Assembly (NCBI RefSeq): GCF_000293885.2
Contig: NZ_CP010945.1
Coordinates: forward strand, 3,802,001 to 3,866,000
Length of the DNA: 64,000 nt
From: Pseudomonas fluorescens NCIMB 11764
Lineage (GTDB): Bacteria > Pseudomonadota > Gammaproteobacteria > Pseudomonadales > Pseudomonadaceae
Reading direction: 5' to 3'
The position numbers were made by a program, and so were the translations under genes. The notes under the pieces are model-generated. The model did not search any database and was not told where the DNA came from. It saw nothing but the letters and a program-made list of their open reading frames with translations. Positions 8,580 to 16,677 of this stretch are shown here, piece by piece (the stretch's first letter is position 1; every line of letters starts with the position of its first letter).

Positions 8580-9097
8580 TGAATATCAAGCGCGTAGTGG
8601 GCTGGATGGGGTTCTTCGGTGTTGCGGCGGCGCTGGCCTGGTTGCCGGATTACTTGATGCCGGTCGACGAGGGCGATGCGGCCGTTGCCACCTTGCCGAC
8701 CGCGAGCAAAAACAAAACCCGGGGTGCGCTGCCTGCCGCGCCGGCCACTGCCAAGCCGGCAGTGGTGAAGGACTTGAGCCCGGCCGGCGACTTGTTCGCC
8801 GCCCGCAGCTGGAAGGCGGCGCCGACCCTCGCCAGCGTCATCGAACAACCCATCAACGTGACCCCGGTGGTGCAGGTCCCCAGCGTACCGCCGATGCCTT
8901 TCCAGTTTGTCGGGAGGCTGGATGACCGTTCTGACCTGCAAGTGTTTTTGCAGAACGGCGAAAAAATATACGTCGTGCGCAAAGGGGATGTAATCGACGA
9001 AACCTGGCGGATCGAGGGCATTTCCGATGTGGAACTGAGCTTCATCTACCTGCCTTTGCATGTGTCCCAGACCTTGTCTGTGGGGAGCGCGCCATGA
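8576..9097 (+). CDS. PilP/GspC-like periplasmic connector
   Basis: Protein of 173 residues with an N-terminal membrane anchor (VVGWMGFFGVAAALAWL), a Pro/Ala-rich linker and a C-terminal HR-like beta domain (PPMPFQFVGRLDDRSDLQVFLQNGEKIYVVRKGD...). This layout is that of GspC and PilP, which connect the inner-membrane complex to the secretin. It overlaps the secretin gene by ATGA. It has no lipobox, so it is anchored by its membrane helix, closer to GspC than to classical PilP. Confidence 0.72.
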   Translation: MMNIKRVVGWMGFFGVAAALAWLPDYLMPVDEGDAAVATLPTASKNKTRGALPAAPATAKPAVVKDLSPAGDLFAARSWKAAPTLASVIEQPINVTPVVQVPSVPPMPFQFVGRLDDRSDLQVFLQNGEKIYVVRKGDVIDETWRIEGISDVELSFIYLPLHVSQTLSVGSAP

Positions 9098-10932
9098 ACA
9101 GATGCCGTTTGCTGATGAGCCTTGCCTGCCTCTGCGCAGGGCTGGCCGCGTGCAGTTCCGCGCGGATCGCCAACAAGGAAGCGTCCGAGCTGATCGAGCA
9201 AGGACAATACGAAGCCGGCCTGGCGCGTATCGAAGAAGGGCTGCGGGAAAATCCTCGTGATACTGAACTGCATCTGGCCCTGAATACCGCCCACGCCAAG
9301 GCAATTACCGCGCTGTTGACCGAGGCCGATACGGATCGTGCGCATCGGGACTTTTCCGCCGCACGCGTCAACTACAGCCGGGTGTTGACCATCGAGCCGA
9401 ACAACCGTCGTGCCCAGGACGCCATGCGCCAACTCGATTACATGCGCAGCCTGGATGAAAAACTCGAGCTGGCCCGTGGCGACCTGCGTCGCGGCGACAT
9501 CTACGGGGCCGACCGCCAGGTCAAACAGATTCTCGAACTGGACCCTAAAAACGACGGCGCACTTGAACTGCAAAGCAACATTCGCCTGGTCCAGAGCCGC
9601 AACGTGATTCCGTATCCACAGCTGCGCACACGCCTGGAACGGCCCGTGACCCTGGAGTTTCGCGACGCCAACCTGAAGACCATTTTCGAAGTGCTGTCCC
9701 AGGTCGCCGGCCTGAATTTCATCTTCGACAAAGACCTGCGCCCGGACATGAAAGCCACGATCTTCGTGCGTGATGTGCGCATCGAAGACGCCGTGGAACT
9801 GCTGCTGCAACAGAACCAGCTGCACCAGAAAGTGGTGAACGAAAACACCTTGCTGATCTACCCGGACTCGCCGCAAAAGCTCAAGGATTACCAGGAGCTG
9901 GTGATGCGCACGTTCTACCTGACCAGCATCGATGCCAACACCGCACTGAACATGATCAAGACCATGCTCAAGACCCGCGATGTGTTTGTCGACGAGCGCC
10001 TCAACACCCTGACCATGCGCGACACCGAAGACGCCATCCGCATGGCGGAAAAGCTCCTGCAATCGCAAGACCAGTCCAACCCTGAGGTGGTGCTGGAAGT
10101 GGAGGTGATGGAAGTTGCCACCCAGCGGATTCTCGACCTCGGCCTGCAATGGCCGAACACCTTTGGCGTGGTCAACAGCGACGGTTCGCCGGTGTCGCTG
10201 CTCAACCAATTGAAAGGTATCGACTCGAGCCGGATCACCATCAATCCATCGCCCCAGCTCAAGATCAACGCCCAGGACAACGACATCAACACCCTGGCCA
10301 GCCCGGTGATTCGTGTCAGTAACCGCGAGCAGGCGCGTATCCACATCGGTCAGCGTGTGCCGATCATCAGTGCCACGTCGGTGCCGTCGACCCAAGGCCC
10401 GGTGATCACCGAAAGCGTCACTTACCTGGACGTCGGTCTGAAGCTGGAAGTGCAACCGACCGTGCACCTGAACAACGAAGTGGCGATCAAGATCGCCCTG
10501 GAAGTCAGTAACGCAACGCCGCTGGAACCGACCCGGCAGGGCACGATCCCGGTTCAGGTCGATACCCGCAACGCCCAGACCACCCTGCGTCTGCATGACG
10601 GCGAAACCCAGATCCTCGCCGGCCTGATGCGCAATGACCATGGCGCCACTGGCAACAAGATTCCGGGTCTTGGCGACATCCCGGGCCTGGGCCGGTTGTT
10701 CGGCAGTAACAAGGACAACGTCAGCAAGTCGGAACTGGTGTTGTCGATCACGCCTCGCATCGTGCGCAACCTGCCGTACCAGAGCCCGTCGGACATGGAG
10801 TTCCCGACCGGCACCGAAACCAGCATGCACATTCAGGCACCGGATCGCCGGATGGAATCATCGAACCAGCCGGAGTCCATCGATCGGCCGGTGGCTGCCA
10901 CCAATGTGCAAGTCAGCGTCGGGAAGCCTTGA
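9094..10932 (+). CDS. Outer-membrane secretin, GspD/PilQ/MshL type, lipoprotein with TPR-like N-terminus
   Basis: Protein of 612 residues. A lipobox (LAAC, Cys near residue 21) marks it as a lipoprotein, so it may not need a separate pilotin. Residues of about 25-175 are TPR-like helices (EASELIEQGQYEAGLARIEEGL, RRGDIYGADRQVKQILELDPKN). STN/N-domains follow (LEFRDANLKTIFEVLSQVAGLNFIFDKDLRP), then the conserved secretin C-domain with VPIISATSV, SVTYLDVGLKLEVQPTVH and GLGDIPGLGRLFGSNKDNVSKSE (reported here in pieces). It would form the outer-membrane channel of the pseudopilus. It lies one frame before three pseudopilin genes and then the curli exporter genes. Confidence 0.92.
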   Translation: MNRCRLLMSLACLCAGLAACSSARIANKEASELIEQGQYEAGLARIEEGLRENPRDTELHLALNTAHAKAITALLTEADTDRAHRDFSAARVNYSRVLTIEPNNRRAQDAMRQLDYMRSLDEKLELARGDLRRGDIYGADRQVKQILELDPKNDGALELQSNIRLVQSRNVIPYPQLRTRLERPVTLEFRDANLKTIFEVLSQVAGLNFIFDKDLRPDMKATIFVRDVRIEDAVELLLQQNQLHQKVVNENTLLIYPDSPQKLKDYQELVMRTFYLTSIDANTALNMIKTMLKTRDVFVDERLNTLTMRDTEDAIRMAEKLLQSQDQSNPEVVLEVEVMEVATQRILDLGLQWPNTFGVVNSDGSPVSLLNQLKGIDSSRITINPSPQLKINAQDNDINTLASPVIRVSNREQARIHIGQRVPIISATSVPSTQGPVITESVTYLDVGLKLEVQPTVHLNNEVAIKIALEVSNATPLEPTRQGTIPVQVDTRNAQTTLRLHDGETQILAGLMRNDHGATGNKIPGLGDIPGLGRLFGSNKDNVSKSELVLSITPRIVRNLPYQSPSDMEFPTGTETSMHIQAPDRRMESSNQPESIDRPVAATNVQVSVGKP

Positions 10933-10934
10933 TC

Positions 10935-11408
10935 ATGAGCGCCTCGCAACGTGGTTTTACCTTGATCGAAGTCGTGGTGACGCTGGCCCTGATCGGCTTG
11001 CTGGCCGGTATGGCCGCACCGCTGACCGAGACCGTGGTGCGCCGGGGCAAAGAGCAGGAATTGCGCACGGCGCTGTACCAGATCCGCGATGCCATCGACG
11101 CCTACAAGCGTGCATTCGATGCCGGTTACATCGAGAAGTCGCTGAACAGCAGCGGCTATCCGCCGAACCTCAAAGTGCTGGTAGACGGCGTGCGCGACGT
11201 GCGCAGCGCCAAGGGAGCCAAGTTCTATTTCTTGCGCCGCGTACCCCATGACCCGCTGGCCCCGGTCAAGCGCGACGACGAAGGCGGCTGGGGCCTGCGC
11301 GCCTACGACAGCACGGCTCAAAACCCGCGAGAAGGCGAAGACGTCTTCGACATTTATTCGAAAGCGCGCGGCAAGGGTCTCAACGGCATCGCGTACCGGG
11401 AGTGGTGA
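10935..11408 (+). CDS. Type II pseudopilin, GspG-like (first)
   Basis: Protein of 157 residues with a class III prepilin leader: MSASQRG then FTLIEVVVTLALIGLLAG. Cleavage by a prepilin peptidase after Gly7 exposes Phe1, with Glu5 in place. The C-terminal half is GspG-like (YKRAFDAGYIEKSLNSSGYPPNLKVLVDGV, YFLRRVPHDPLAP, WGLRAYDS). The gene begins two bases after the secretin stop. The prepilin peptidase is not encoded in the window and must come from elsewhere (PilD). Confidence 0.88.
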   Translation: MSASQRGFTLIEVVVTLALIGLLAGMAAPLTETVVRRGKEQELRTALYQIRDAIDAYKRAFDAGYIEKSLNSSGYPPNLKVLVDGVRDVRSAKGAKFYFLRRVPHDPLAPVKRDDEGGWGLRAYDSTAQNPREGEDVFDIYSKARGKGLNGIAYREW

Positions 11409-11412
11409 GCAT

Positions 11413-11787
11413 ATGCGTCGGGAAAAGGGTTTTACCCTGCTGGAACTGATGGTGGTCATGGCAATCATCGCGACCTTGATGACCATCGCCATGCCACGCT
11501 ATTTCAACAGCCTCGAAGCCTCGAAAGAGACCACGCTGCGCCAGAGCCTGTCGGCGATGCGTGAAGCGCTGGATCACTACTACGGCGACACCGGGCGTTA
11601 TCCCGACTCTATCGAACAACTGGTGGAACAACGTTACCTGCGCAACCCGCCGATGGACCCGATAGCCGAGCGCAAGGACCTCTGGGTCATGGTCGCGCCG
11701 CCGGAAGGCGTTCCGGGCGGGGTCGCCGATATCAAAAGCGGTGCCACAGGGAGGGCGCGTGATGGCAGCCTTTTTTCCGAGTGGTAA
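11413..11787 (+). CDS. Type II pseudopilin, GspG-like (second)
   Basis: Protein of 124 residues with leader MRREKG followed by FTLLELMVVMAIIATLMT, giving Glu5 after cleavage. The rest follows the GspG plan (YYGDTGRYPDSIEQLVEQRYLRNPPMDP, VPGGVADIKSGATG, DGSLFSEW at the end). Four bases separate it from the first pseudopilin gene, and its 3' end overlaps the likely start of the third by 26 bp. It is probably the major pseudopilin because it is the shortest and most canonical. Confidence 0.88.
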   Translation: MRREKGFTLLELMVVMAIIATLMTIAMPRYFNSLEASKETTLRQSLSAMREALDHYYGDTGRYPDSIEQLVEQRYLRNPPMDPIAERKDLWVMVAPPEGVPGGVADIKSGATGRARDGSLFSEW

Positions 11788-12427
11788 AAATCTGTGGCGA
11801 GGGAGCTTGCTCCCGCCGGGCTGTGCAGCAGCCCCACTTTTAGGGCCGCTGCGCAGCCCGGCGGGAGCAAGCTCCCTCGCCACAAATCCGCTGTCACGCT
11901 TAAGTGAGAAGCGGCGGACCAGCGAGGGCGGCTTCACCTACCTGGGCGTGCTGTTCCTGATCATGCTGATGGGTATGGGCCTGGCCAGTGCCGGTGAGTT
12001 GTGGTCGACCGCTTCGCGCCGTGATCGTGAGCGCCAGTTGCTCTGGGTCGGTACGCAATACGCCCAGGCATTGCGCAGCTACTACCGCAGTTCTCCAGGC
12101 CTGGCCCAATACCCCAAAGCGCTGGAAGACCTGTTGCAGGACGAGCGTTTTCCCAGCCCCAAACACCATCTCCGGCAGCTGTATCCGGACCCGATTGGCG
12201 GTGGCGAATGGGTCCTGATGCGCGGTTTCGACGGGCGCATCACCGGCCTCAACAGCGCCTCCACGGACAAGCCGCTGAAGCAGGCGGATTTTCCCACGCA
12301 GTGGTCGGACTTCACCGGCATGGCCAGTTACAAGGATTGGCAGTTCGTGGCCGAGAAGGCCTTCCTCGATGGCACATCGGGACCTGCCAAGGGCCAGTCG
12401 AAATTGCCTCAGGCGCTGCAGCCATGA
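11762..12427 (+). CDS. Third pseudopilin with an unusual 57-residue leader containing a REPIN
   Basis: Protein of 221 residues if started at the ATG at 11762, which has GGGAGG seven bases upstream. The prepilin cleavage site is EGG/FTYLGVLFLIMLMGMGL with Phe at residue 58; Glu5 is absent (Leu or Gly lies there), which is typical of minor pseudopilins such as GspK. Residues 11-41 are encoded by a REPIN palindrome that keeps the frame open. No ATG, GTG or TTG lies in frame between the REPIN and the cleavage site, so either the long leader is used or a rare start is. The body (YAQALRSYYRSSPGLAQYPKALEDLL) is pseudopilin-like. It overlaps csgE by ATGA. Confidence 0.75.
   Translation: MAAFFPSGKNLWRGSLLPPGCAAAPLLGPLRSPAGASSLATNPLSRLSEKRRTSEGGFTYLGVLFLIMLMGMGLASAGELWSTASRRDRERQLLWVGTQYAQALRSYYRSSPGLAQYPKALEDLLQDERFPSPKHHLRQLYPDPIGGGEWVLMRGFDGRITGLNSASTDKPLKQADFPTQWSDFTGMASYKDWQFVAEKAFLDGTSGPAKGQSKLPQALQP
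11793..11884. repeat. REPIN (two inverted REP units) inside the pseudopilin leader
   Basis: Arms of 37 bp (11793-11829 and 11848-11884) are inverted copies with a single mismatch around an 18-bp spacer. Each begins TGTGGCGAGGGAGCTTGCTC, a REP core familiar from P. fluorescens genomes. REPINs are normally extragenic; here the element falls inside an open reading frame. Confidence 0.92.
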
Positions 12428-12813
12428 ACAGATTCTGCGTGGCCATGATCCTGATGCTGACGTCCGCTGCCGCCCCGGCCGGCGAGGAGGACGAAATGAT
12501 GGGGTTCATCGTCGATGACACGATCTCGCACATCGGCCACGACTTCTACTACTCATTCAGTGAACGCCTGCGCGCCACCAGCCCGATGGATTTCAACCTG
12601 GTGGTGCGCGAACGACCTTCGGCGCGCTGGGGCGCCCTGGTCACCGTGGAGTATCAGCAGCGTTTGGTTTATCGGCGTTTTCTGCCGCCCAATACCGTGG
12701 AACTCAAGGACGAGGCCTATGCCGCCGCCGACTGGGTTCGCGGGCAGATCGTCCAGCGCAAGCTGGAAGCCATGTTGCAGGACACAACGGACCTTGAGAG
12801 GGACGAATTATGA
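12424..12813 (+). CDS. csgE: Curli export specificity factor CsgE
   Basis: Protein of 129 residues with a signal peptide (cleavage near AAAPAGEE). It shows the CsgE pattern GFIVDDTISHIGHDFYYSFS, followed by NLVVRERPSARWG, VEYQQRLVYRRFLPP and ADWVRGQIVQRKLEAML. CsgE is periplasmic, caps the CsgG pore and directs curlin subunits to it. The start overlaps the third pseudopilin gene by ATGA and the stop overlaps csgF by ATGA, so curli export and the pseudopilus are translationally linked, which is unusual. Confidence 0.93.
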   Translation: MNRFCVAMILMLTSAAAPAGEEDEMMGFIVDDTISHIGHDFYYSFSERLRATSPMDFNLVVRERPSARWGALVTVEYQQRLVYRRFLPPNTVELKDEAYAAADWVRGQIVQRKLEAMLQDTTDLERDEL

Positions 12814-13244
12814 AAACAACAATCTTCTCGCAGCGCCCCCTGTTTTCAAGGGCAGGTATCTGGTTGATCGGGCTCGGCAGTTGCGGCCTGGTCCAGGCCA
12901 CCGAGCTGGTCTACACGCCCATCAATCCATCGTTTGGCGGCAACCCGTTGAACGGGACCTGGCTACTCAACAACGCCCAGGCCCAGAACGATTACGACGA
13001 TCCTGATTTGAAAAAACGCACCGCTGCGGCCGGGACGTCGGCGCTGGAGCGGTTCACCAGTCAGTTGCAATCACGGCTGCTCGGTCAGTTGCTGGACAAC
13101 ATCTCCGCGGGCAACACCGGGAGCCTGACCACCGACGCTTTTATCGTCAACGTGGTCGACGACTCCGGACAATTGACCATCGTCGTGACCGACCGAGCGA
13201 CCGGTGAAGTCTCCGAAATTCAGGTAAGCGGCCTGGCCCCTTGA
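12810..13244 (+). CDS. csgF: Curli nucleation/anchoring factor CsgF
   Basis: Protein of 144 residues with a signal peptide ending near LVQATE. The mature N-terminus begins LVYTPINPSFGGNPLNGTWLL, the CsgF signature that inserts into the CsgG barrel, with the NAQAQN segment following. The C-terminal part (TDAFIVNVVDDSGQLTIVVTDRATGEVSEIQV) is the small beta domain. CsgF is surface-exposed and couples CsgB nucleation to the exporter. It lies between csgE (ATGA overlap) and csgG (30-bp gap). Confidence 0.95.
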   Translation: MKTTIFSQRPLFSRAGIWLIGLGSCGLVQATELVYTPINPSFGGNPLNGTWLLNNAQAQNDYDDPDLKKRTAAAGTSALERFTSQLQSRLLGQLLDNISAGNTGSLTTDAFIVNVVDDSGQLTIVVTDRATGEVSEIQVSGLAP

Positions 13245-13274
13245 CGGGATTCGGGTTGATGGGGAGTGAAGGAC

Positions 13275-14129
13275 ATGAAAAAAATAATGGTGCTAGGGCT
13301 GATGTTGGCGGCGTTACAAGGGTGCAGTCTGCGCGACCCCGTCGGGGCGGAGCAGGACACCGAAACCCCGACGCTGACCCCGAGGGCTTCGACCTATTAC
13401 GACTTGATCAACATGCCGCGACCCAAGGGCCGGTTGATGGCGGTGGTGTACGGTTTTCGCGACCAGACCGGTCAGTACAAACCGACGCCGGCCAGTTCGT
13501 TTTCCACCAGCGTCACCCAGGGCGCGGCAAGCATGCTGATGGATGCGTTGCAGGCCAGCGGCTGGTTTGTGGTGCTGGAGCGTGAGGGGCTGCAGAACCT
13601 GCTGACCGAGCGCAAGATCATCCGCGCCTCGCAGAAAAAACCGAACACACCGGTGAATATCCAGGGTGAACTGCCGCCGCTGCAAGCGGCGAACATGATG
13701 CTCGAGGGCGGGATCATTGCCTACGACACCAACGTGAAAAGCGGCGGGGAAGGGGCGCGTTACCTGGGGATCGATATTTCCCGGGAGTATCGGGTGGATC
13801 AGGTCACGGTGAATCTGCGGGCGGTGGATGTGCGCAGCGGGCAGGTGTTGGCCAATGTGATGACCAGCAAGACCATCTACTCCGTGGGCCGTAGTGCCGG
13901 GGTGTTCAAATTTATCGAGTTCAAGAAGTTGCTCGAAGCTGAGGTCGGGTACACCACCAACGAACCGGCGCAGTTGTGTGTGTTGTCGGCGATCGAGGCG
14001 GCGGTGGGGCATCTGTTGGCTCAGGGGATCGAGCGGCATTTGTGGCAGGTGGCGGGGGATAATTCGCCGCAGAGTAGTGAGACGCTTGATCGATACCTGA
14101 CCCAGAACAAGCTGCCTGAAGAAGAGTGA
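13275..14129 (+). CDS. csgG: Curli secretion pore lipoprotein CsgG
   Basis: Protein of 284 residues. ATG 13275 is preferred to GTG 13266 because a GGGGAG ribosome site lies nine bases upstream and the signal peptide begins directly (MKKIMVLGLMLAALQGC). The lipobox LQGC is followed by the CsgG domain: MAVVYGFRDQTGQYKP, SMLMDALQASGWFVVLEREGLQNLLTER (given in part), LEGGIIAYDTNV, YRVDQVTVNLRAVDVRSGQVL, TSKTIYS and a long C-terminal helix region. It forms the nonameric outer-membrane pore for CsgA and CsgB. It is the last gene of the pseudopilus operon and is followed by a hairpin. Confidence 0.95.
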   Translation: MKKIMVLGLMLAALQGCSLRDPVGAEQDTETPTLTPRASTYYDLINMPRPKGRLMAVVYGFRDQTGQYKPTPASSFSTSVTQGAASMLMDALQASGWFVVLEREGLQNLLTERKIIRASQKKPNTPVNIQGELPPLQAANMMLEGGIIAYDTNVKSGGEGARYLGIDISREYRVDQVTVNLRAVDVRSGQVLANVMTSKTIYSVGRSAGVFKFIEFKKLLEAEVGYTTNEPAQLCVLSAIEAAVGHLLAQGIERHLWQVAGDNSPQSSETLDRYLTQNKLPEEE

Positions 14130-14134
14130 ACCGA

Positions 14135-14150
14135 GGCGGCCTTCGGGCCG
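14135..14150 (+). terminator. GC hairpin after csgG
   Basis: The sequence CGGCC-TTCG-GGCCG directly after the csgG stop forms a stable UUCG-capped stem. No long T-run follows immediately, so it may act as a weak terminator or mRNA stabiliser. Confidence 0.5.
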
Positions 14151-14204
14151 ACCAGGCTCTTTCAGGTGTACCCGTTCGACTGATTTCACAGATCCACCAC
14201 AATC

Positions 14205-14280
14205 CCTGCTAGCGATGGACGCCCGGACATCGCGTTCATTCAGACAGCACGCGTTATCGTTGACGTCCATCGCTAGCAGG
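14205..14280. repeat. Long inverted repeat in the csgG-csgA intergenic region
   Basis: Perfect 17-bp arms, CCTGCTAGCGATGGACG (14205-14221) and its complement (14264-14280), enclose 42 bp that hold a smaller inner repeat (atcgcgtt / aacgcg-like). It looks like a REPIN-type palindrome and could also end transcription between the convergent csgG and csgA operons. Confidence 0.75.
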
Positions 14281-14606
14281 CTAGCTTCCACAGGGAAATG
14301 CGTACTATCAAAGAGCAAGGCCTGCCGGTAGGCCGCCTTGCGTTGCTGTGGCGGTAGCCGCCCCCGGCCATGGATGGGCGATGGCGGCGGGCCCACGGAG
14401 CAGGACCGGAAGGAGGGCATGCCGAGGTTCTCGCCGGGCTGACCATCTCATTAGGGGCAAAAGCTCTTGGTTACTTGGCGCTTTTCCAAGTGACTCGCCG
14501 AAAGGGCGAAACCAATAGCCGCCGTTACCGCAAAAACGGATATGTACACCTGAAAAAAATGGTCGGCTGTCAGGCCGCTTTCGCTGGCAAGCCAAGCTCC
14601 TACAGG
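14281..14606. repeat. Non-coding stretch with probable dispersed Pseudomonas repeat and a REP unit
   Basis: No convincing gene is seen here. The segment around 14340-14550 (Pro/Ala-coding nonsense in all frames, with gcaaaagctcttggttactt and ccgaaagggcgaaaccaa) resembles a long intergenic repeat I have seen in P. fluorescens genomes, but this cannot be confirmed without a search. At 14570-14606 there is a single REP-like unit containing GCTGGCAAGCCAAGCTCC. Confidence 0.4.
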
Positions 14607-14633
14607 GACCGTTCAACCTTGCAAACCCCAGAC

Positions 14634-14671
14634 AAAAAAACCGCGACCCTCACCCAGGGCCGCGGTTTTTT
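14634..14671 (-). terminator. Bidirectional rho-independent terminator after csgA
   Basis: The arms AAAAAACCGCG (14635-14645) and CGCGGTTTTTT (14661-14671) pair around an inner CCCT/AGGG stem. On the minus strand the stem is followed by a run of T, 13 bp past the csgA stop; it would work in both directions. Confidence 0.88.
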
Positions 14672-14683
14672 ATACCTCCACAA

Positions 14684-16129
14684 TTACTGCTGCAACACCG
14701 TCGCCCGGTTATCCGTCCCCAACTGCTGAACAGTCGCCATCTGCGCCACACCGCTCTGATCAACATTGGCAATGTTCCCGGTGCCGCCCTGGGTCACATA
14801 CGCCACGTTCATCGTGTCAGCCTGTTTCAGCGTGATCTGGTTATCGCTGCCCCACTGGGTGGTGTAGGCCTGGTTGCCGGTGCCGGACTGGTCGAATTCG
14901 GTGCGGTTGGCCGTGCCGGTGCTGGTGCCCGAGGCGAGGTTGGTGGTGCCGCGTTGATCGGCGATGAGGATGTTGTCGCTGCCGTTCTGGTCGAAGTACA
15001 GCTCGTTGTAACTGTCGGCCTGGCTGACCGTGGTTTTGTTCCCGGTGCCGGTCTGGTTGGTGGTCATGATGTGGCCGACGCCGTCCTGGGTGAAGTTGGC
15101 GATGTTGGCGTTGCCGGTCTGGTTGATGGTTGCGCGCTGATTGCTGCCGAACTGGCCACCTTTTTGCGGGCCTTTCCAGTTGCTGGCGTAGACCTTGTTG
15201 TCGTTGCCTACCGAGGTGGCGGTGAGTGAATGACCTTCGCCGGTCTGGTAGGTGAAGTGCGTGTTGCCCGTGCCTGTCTGGTACAGCGCGATGGTCGAGC
15301 CGGTGGATTCGAACTGATCGGCATAGATCGCGTTGAGGTCGCCGACCTGAAAGACCCGGGCGGTGTTGTTTTCGCCGAAGCTCTGGTCGACCACGGTTTC
15401 GTTGGTCAGGCCGATCTGGTCGACGGTGGTTTCGCTGCCGACTTGTCCGTCTTGCCAGACTTCAGCGCCGTTGCCTTCGCCGAGCTGGTTGATGGTCAGG
15501 TTGCCGCCGTCGCCGTTGCGCTGGTCGCCGTAGGCGTAGTTGCTGGTGCCGGTCTGGTTGAGGTTGATCTGACCGCCCATGTGGTTGATCTGTTCGGCGG
15601 TGGCGTAGTTGGTGGTGCCGTACTGCATGATCACCGCAGTGTTGGCGATGCCGAGCTGGATCTGTTCGATGTTGGCTTCGTTGCTGTCACCGAACTGGAA
15701 GGTTTGACCTGTCGTACCTTCCTGGCTGTCCTGATAGACGAACGAGAAGTTGCCGGTGCCTTGCTGTTGCTGCAGCACTTCACCGCCACCCACACCAATC
15801 GACTGGCTGGCATGGCTGGTGTTGAAGCTGCCGGTCTGTTGCTGGTTGATGGTGCTGTTGTTTTCGAACAACTGCTCGGCGTAACCGGCGTTGTACTCAC
15901 CGACCTGGTTCTGGTCGATGGTACTGGTGGCCGAGTCCTGCACGGCGGCCGCGTCGTTACCCTGTCCGAGTTGCTGCTGGGTGGCGGTGCTGAAGGGGGC
16001 CAGGGTCTGTTTCACATCGGCGACGTTGGCGGTGCCGACCTGGTCCTGGGTGGAAACACTGTCGTCGGCCATCGCCTGGGCACTGACAATGACCAGGATG
16101 GCGGCGGTGAGGGGCGTCAGTTTGAACAT
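14684..16129 (-). CDS. csgA: Major curlin CsgA, very long form with about 20 curlin repeats
   Basis: Protein of 481 residues, about three times the size of E. coli CsgA. A signal peptide (MFKLTPLTAAILVIVSAQAMA) is followed by about 20 imperfect repeats of 22-23 residues with the curlin signature N-x5-Q-x-G-x2-N-x-A-x3-Q (NQTGTSNYAYGDQ, NQTGNANIANFTQ, DQSGTGNQAYTTQ). Such repeats stack as beta-strand-loop-strand units in the amyloid. TGGAGG lies upstream of the ATG. It follows csgB after a 27-bp gap and is the last gene of its operon. Export would need CsgG/E/F encoded convergently. csgC and csgD are not in the window. Confidence 0.92.
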   Translation of the reverse strand: MFKLTPLTAAILVIVSAQAMADDSVSTQDQVGTANVADVKQTLAPFSTATQQQLGQGNDAAAVQDSATSTIDQNQVGEYNAGYAEQLFENNSTINQQQTGSFNTSHASQSIGVGGGEVLQQQQGTGNFSFVYQDSQEGTTGQTFQFGDSNEANIEQIQLGIANTAVIMQYGTTNYATAEQINHMGGQINLNQTGTSNYAYGDQRNGDGGNLTINQLGEGNGAEVWQDGQVGSETTVDQIGLTNETVVDQSFGENNTARVFQVGDLNAIYADQFESTGSTIALYQTGTGNTHFTYQTGEGHSLTATSVGNDNKVYASNWKGPQKGGQFGSNQRATINQTGNANIANFTQDGVGHIMTTNQTGTGNKTTVSQADSYNELYFDQNGSDNILIADQRGTTNLASGTSTGTANRTEFDQSGTGNQAYTTQWGSDNQITLKQADTMNVAYVTQGGTGNIANVDQSGVAQMATVQQLGTDNRATVLQQ

Positions 16130-16156
16130 GATGAAACCTCCAGGTGGTGCAGTGCT

Positions 16157-16618
16157 TTAGCGGTATTGTTTGACCGAAACGCTCATGCCGTTTCCGGACT
16201 GGCTCACGGCGCTGGAAAGCCCCGTGCCGGCCTGGTCGATGCTGGCGTCGTTGTTGTTGCCGTTCTGGGAAATCTGCGCGCGGTTCTGGCTGCCGGCCTG
16301 GGTGATCGAGGCGGAGTTGCCGGAGCCTTGCTGGGTGATCATCGCCATCAGGTCGCTGCCTTGTTGCAGGATGTACGCTTCCTGATTGCTCCCCGACTGG
16401 ACGATGGTGCCGAGCAACGACTGGCCGTTCTGTTGCAGCAACGCCACGTTGGCCTGGCCGGTCTGGTCGATCAGCGCGTGCTGGCCAATCGGCGGTGGCA
16501 ACTCGCCGAGGTCGGTGCCGGGGCCCAGGTCGTCGTTCTCCATCAGATCGTCGGCGCGCACGCTCGCGCTGCTGCAGAGCAGAAGCAGGCAGAGCAGGGC
16601 GGCGGTCGACGTTTTCAT
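16157..16618 (-). CDS. csgB: Minor curlin/nucleator CsgB
   Basis: Protein of 153 residues. The ATG at 16618 follows AAGGA and gives the signal peptide MKTSTAALLCLLLLCSSASVRA. An acidic linker is followed by five curlin repeats (IDQTGQANVALLQQNG, ITQQGSGNSASITQAG, ISQNGNNNDASIDQAG). The last repeat ends with a basic tail, VKQYR, comparable to the Arg-containing end of E. coli CsgB used for nucleation. It is located directly before csgA, in the order B then A as in the E. coli csgBAC operon. Confidence 0.88.
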   Translation of the reverse strand: MKTSTAALLCLLLLCSSASVRADDLMENDDLGPGTDLGELPPPIGQHALIDQTGQANVALLQQNGQSLLGTIVQSGSNQEAYILQQGSDLMAMITQQGSGNSASITQAGSQNRAQISQNGNNNDASIDQAGTGLSSAVSQSGNGMSVSVKQYR

Positions 16619-16643
16619 GAGGCTGTCCTTCAGCAAGAGGCCT

Positions 16644-16671
16644 GCCCCATCGGCCACATGACCGATGGGGC
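16644..16671 (-). terminator. Perfect 10-bp hairpin between the Ig-repeat gene and csgB
   Basis: GCCCCATCGG (16644-16653) pairs with CCGATGGGGC (16662-16671) around an 8-nt loop. It has no T-run. Inside an operon it may act as partial terminator or as an RNase stop that raises csgBA mRNA relative to the genes upstream. Confidence 0.65.
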
Positions 16672-16677
16672 GAGGAC

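Noticed and set aside
9046..10830. Minus-strand open frame of 594 codons opposite the secretin gene
   Set aside because: Antisense shadow of a clearly real secretin; no recognisable domains.
14684..16129. The periodic repeats could have been taken for a CRISPR-like or satellite array
   Set aside because: Period of 66-69 bp is a multiple of three, degenerate at DNA level but regular at protein level (curlin motif), so it is a coding repeat.
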